From contig JAFGIG010000047.1 in assembly GCA_016929715.1 (NCBI GenBank), forward strand, positions 1-32,870: DNA of 32,870 bases, in the 5' to 3' direction. Source of the stretch: Caldifarciminota bacterium (GTDB lineage Bacteria; SDB-A). Below are positions 31,035-32,870 of the stretch, in pieces (within the stretch, counting starts at the first letter, position 1; every line of letters begins with the position of its first letter). A program made the translations under genes and the position numbers. A model generated the notes under the pieces. It was not told the origin of the DNA. It did no database searches and was given only the letters and a program-made list of their open reading frames with translations.

Positions 31035-31064
31035 AAAAAAAAGGAGAGGCTTTTCAGCCTCACC
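31035..31064 (-). terminator. Rho-independent terminator of the beta-propeller gene
   Basis: On the minus strand GG-T-GAGGCT pairs with AGCCTC-T-CC around a GAAA loop, one mismatch in the stem, followed by T8 (31042-31035). It starts 25 bases past the stop of the propeller gene and abuts the -35 box of the next promoter. Confidence 0.85.
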
Positions 31065-31088
31065 CTTTTACAAATCGCTTACTGCGAG

Positions 31089-32870
31089 TTATTTAGCCAG
31101 AAAAGCTCTGGTTGTCTTTACCCCCTGGGGAGTGCTTATAGTGAAGAAATATGAACCCTGTGCGAATTCCGGCGTAAACTCCAACGTGTAAGTTCCGGGT
31201 TCTCTCGTTCCTTCGAATACGTTTGCTACGTTTCTTCCAGTGATGTCAAAGACGTCTATCGAGACGTTTCCGGCAGAAGCGACCGAGTAGGTTATCCTGA
31301 AATTTCCACCGGCCGCAGATACTGCAAAAGTCTCAGGTCCAAAGTCCCCCTGGACGGGTTCCTCTTCGATACCTGAAGTCCACGAGAGCTTGTCAAACCA
31401 CACACTGTAGATGGCGCTGTTGTAGTTCGTCCACGCTACACAAACTCCGTCGGTTGTGTAGTCGTAGCAGACGCTCGGACCGTAAGAAGCGCTGAGGTTG
31501 GTTCTGTCGTCGTTTATTATGACTGATGTATTCCAGCTGTTGGGGGATGTGATAGAGCCTTGTTTGTATCTTACGTATTCTTCAGACGTGTCGTCCATGC
31601 GGTAGGCTGCCATGAAAGCAGTGCTGTTGTAGTCGACGTAGACAACGGGAAGGAATAGATCGTCGTATATTGAAACCCAGCCGGCGAGGGTCCAGTTGGA
31701 ACCGTTGTCGGTAGAATAGGCGTTGTAGATATGTCCGTAGGATGAAATTGTGTCCTGCTGTCTTACAAGGCACACCCAGTTGCTGTTGTTGTGCGATCCG
31801 GCAATACTGGGTTGGTCTTCGTCGAGGTGGTTGTCGTTGGGAGTGATATAAATTACCGATGACCAGCTGGATCCGCCGTCTGTAGAGGTATAGCCCCTGA
31901 TGTATTCGTCGTAGGAAGTCGGCCAGTTGAAGGGATGAAGCGTGGCGCAGTAAACCAAGTTTATCCCGTCTCCGTTTTCAATGTTAGTTTCTTTGAAGTA
32001 TACTCCATTTCCCGCGGTAAAAATTAAGGTATCTTGTATATCCCAGGTGGCTGCATCTATGTTGTTCGACCTTGCGAATCTCAAGCGGGTCGTGTCAGTT
32101 CCGGTCGTGTTTTCTTCTACCCACGCCGCGTAGATGTACTTTGCGTTGTAGTTGGGACCGTCGTTTGTGACGTAAAAGTAACTTATCGGGTTGTCCTGAT
32201 AACTGCCGCTGGGGGAGCCGGACGAGAAGTTCGTAAGAGTAGCTCCCGGCACGTCGACCCTTATCCACGCTATGTATTGGTTGGAAGTGCTTCTCATGAC
32301 ATAGGACATAATGAGAGTGTCGTCGGCTACGTTCAGTCTTGGATACAGAATGGCATTGGTAGTTACATATTCGTTGCAGACACTCCAGGTCATTCCACCG
32401 TCTGTCGATCTGCTTGTAAGCCTTGTGTAGTTCGGGTTGACATACTGAACAGAAATTGCGTAGAGATGGCCGTTGCTCAAGGAGACGATGTTTCCGCCGC
32501 GAAATCCGTCTCTCGGGTCAATTCTGACGTCGTCACCCCAGAAAGGCGCGTAAGAGGAAGGCTCGTCGTTCAGGTAATCCCTGTTGATCGGTTTTTGTCT
32601 GGTTTCGCCGCCGTAGGGATCGACGAGGGTCGGGTCGTTCTCTATATCTCTGTTTTCTTTCCAGTATTGGTTAATCTGAGCAGAAAGAAAATTTGCCCTC
32701 TCAATGTCGCCGTTTTCTTTTGCCCTTATCATCTCCATGGTCGCATAATCGGCGTCGAAACCGTCGGGAACCGTCACCTGTGCTCTTTCTATCGGCATCG
32801 GCGGAAAGTCTATTTCCCCGTTTATCATCCTTTCGTCGGCTGAGAACATAAGTGTTCCCGCGGCGAGAAG
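31089..32870 (-). CDS. Secreted Asp-box (BNR/sialidase-like) beta-propeller with C-terminal sorting-type domain, 5' end missing
   Basis: The frame stays open to the window edge, and the first visible residues, LLAAGTLMFSA, look like the end of a signal peptide. The true start therefore lies beyond 32870, not at the in-window ATG (32849). About 590 residues are visible. A polar N-terminal part is followed by a beta-propeller with three Asp-box motifs: STDGGMTW, STDGGSSW and STDNGSNW, as in sialidases and other secreted propellers. The last 80 residues form an Ig-like module, with VSIDVFDITGRNV and then ending TTRAFLAK, as in Por-secretion (type IX) or FlgD-like tails. Catalytic sialidase residues were not identified, so enzyme activity is not claimed. 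A strong terminator follows. Confidence 0.82.
   Translation of the reverse strand, partial: LLAAGTLMFSADERMINGEIDFPPMPIERAQVTVPDGFDADYATMEMIRAKENGDIERANFLSAQINQYWKENRDIENDPTLVDPYGGETRQKPINRDYLNDEPSSYAPFWGDDVRIDPRDGFRGGNIVSLSNGHLYAISVQYVNPNYTRLTSRSTDGGMTWSVCNEYVTTNAILYPRLNVADDTLIMSYVMRSTSNQYIAWIRVDVPGATLTNFSSGSPSGSYQDNPISYFYVTNDGPNYNAKYIYAAWVEENTTGTDTTRLRFARSNNIDAATWDIQDTLIFTAGNGVYFKETNIENGDGINLVYCATLHPFNWPTSYDEYIRGYTSTDGGSSWSSVIYITPNDNHLDEDQPSIAGSHNNSNWVCLVRQQDTISSYGHIYNAYSTDNGSNWTLAGWVSIYDDLFLPVVYVDYNSTAFMAAYRMDDTSEEYVRYKQGSITSPNSWNTSVIINDDRTNLSASYGPSVCYDYTTDGVCVAWTNYNSAIYSVWFDKLSWTSGIEEEPVQGDFGPETFAVSAAGGNFRITYSVASAGNVSIDVFDITGRNVANVFEGTREPGTYTLEFTPEFAQGSYFFTISTPQGVKTTRAFLAK

Noticed and set aside
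32034-32843. A 269-codon open frame on the plus strand
   Set aside because: It lies wholly antisense to the propeller gene, has a Val/Arg-rich composition without recognisable motifs, and is explained by codon use on the other strand.
1-32870. CRISPR arrays, tRNA or rRNA genes, insertion sequences, prophage
   Set aside because: No regularly spaced repeats, cloverleaf with CCA-end features, transposase, integrase or phage structural motifs were seen by eye.

Overview
The window reads as a chromosomal segment of an uncultured, probably Gram-negative bacterium of moderate G+C. Supporting signs are a lipobox lipoprotein, an RseC-type envelope protein, a secreted beta-propeller with a Por-secretion/FlgD-like C-terminal domain, and consensus sigma-70 promoters. 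Arginine is mostly AGA/AGG and genes are packed with 1-13 bp overlaps. The gene set would suit an FCB-type or candidate-phylum (for example WOR-3-like) genome, but that placement is inference only. No tRNA, rRNA, CRISPR array, transposase or phage gene was found; most of the content is core housekeeping.

Layout. (1) 1-199: a possible beta-barrel gene 3' end and a degenerate ACCACGAA/TTCGTGGT inverted-repeat element. (2) 200-5992, minus strand: a five-gene envelope operon (parvulin foldase, esterase, MBOAT O-acyltransferase, DUF459 SGNH protein, second SGNH hydrolase) that looks like a machine adding and removing acyl groups on a surface polymer. (3) 6159-14003, plus: a macromolecular-synthesis operon rpsU-mutS2-dnaG-rpoD plus a membrane PP2C phosphatase, behind a near-consensus promoter. 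(4) 14067-14959, plus: a short, apparently highly expressed unit encoding a coiled-coil lipoprotein and a coiled-coil LysM protein, with its own promoter, 5' hairpin and strong terminator. (5) 14963-23206, plus: phoH-pgpH-ybeY, two CNNM/CorC-type membrane proteins, queG and two uncharacterised membrane proteins.

(6) 23203-25378, minus: nadA, an RseC-family gene, queF and a small membrane protein. (7) 25437-28006, minus: archease and rtcB (RNA ligation), then two small multi-pass membrane proteins (DUF4234- and DUF5684-like), closed by a 26-bp palindrome. (8) 28046-28435, plus: a small anchored protein of unknown function. (9) 28439-29698, minus: a PLP aminotransferase with its own promoter. 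(10) 29779-31033, minus: rsgA behind a structured leader with a 16-codon upstream ORF. (11) 31089-32870, minus: a secreted Asp-box beta-propeller protein whose N-terminus lies beyond the window.

Functionally, ribosome and RNA themes recur: S21, the MutS2 family, YbeY, RsgA, RtcB/archease, and the queuosine enzymes QueF and QueG. Cell-envelope themes are O-acylation, LysM/lipoprotein, c-di-AMP hydrolysis by PgpH and a secreted propeller. The least explained pieces are the O-acylation operon, the PP2C with paired extracytoplasmic domains, the lipoprotein/LysM unit, the leader of rsgA, and terminators placed inside the coding ends of convergent genes.
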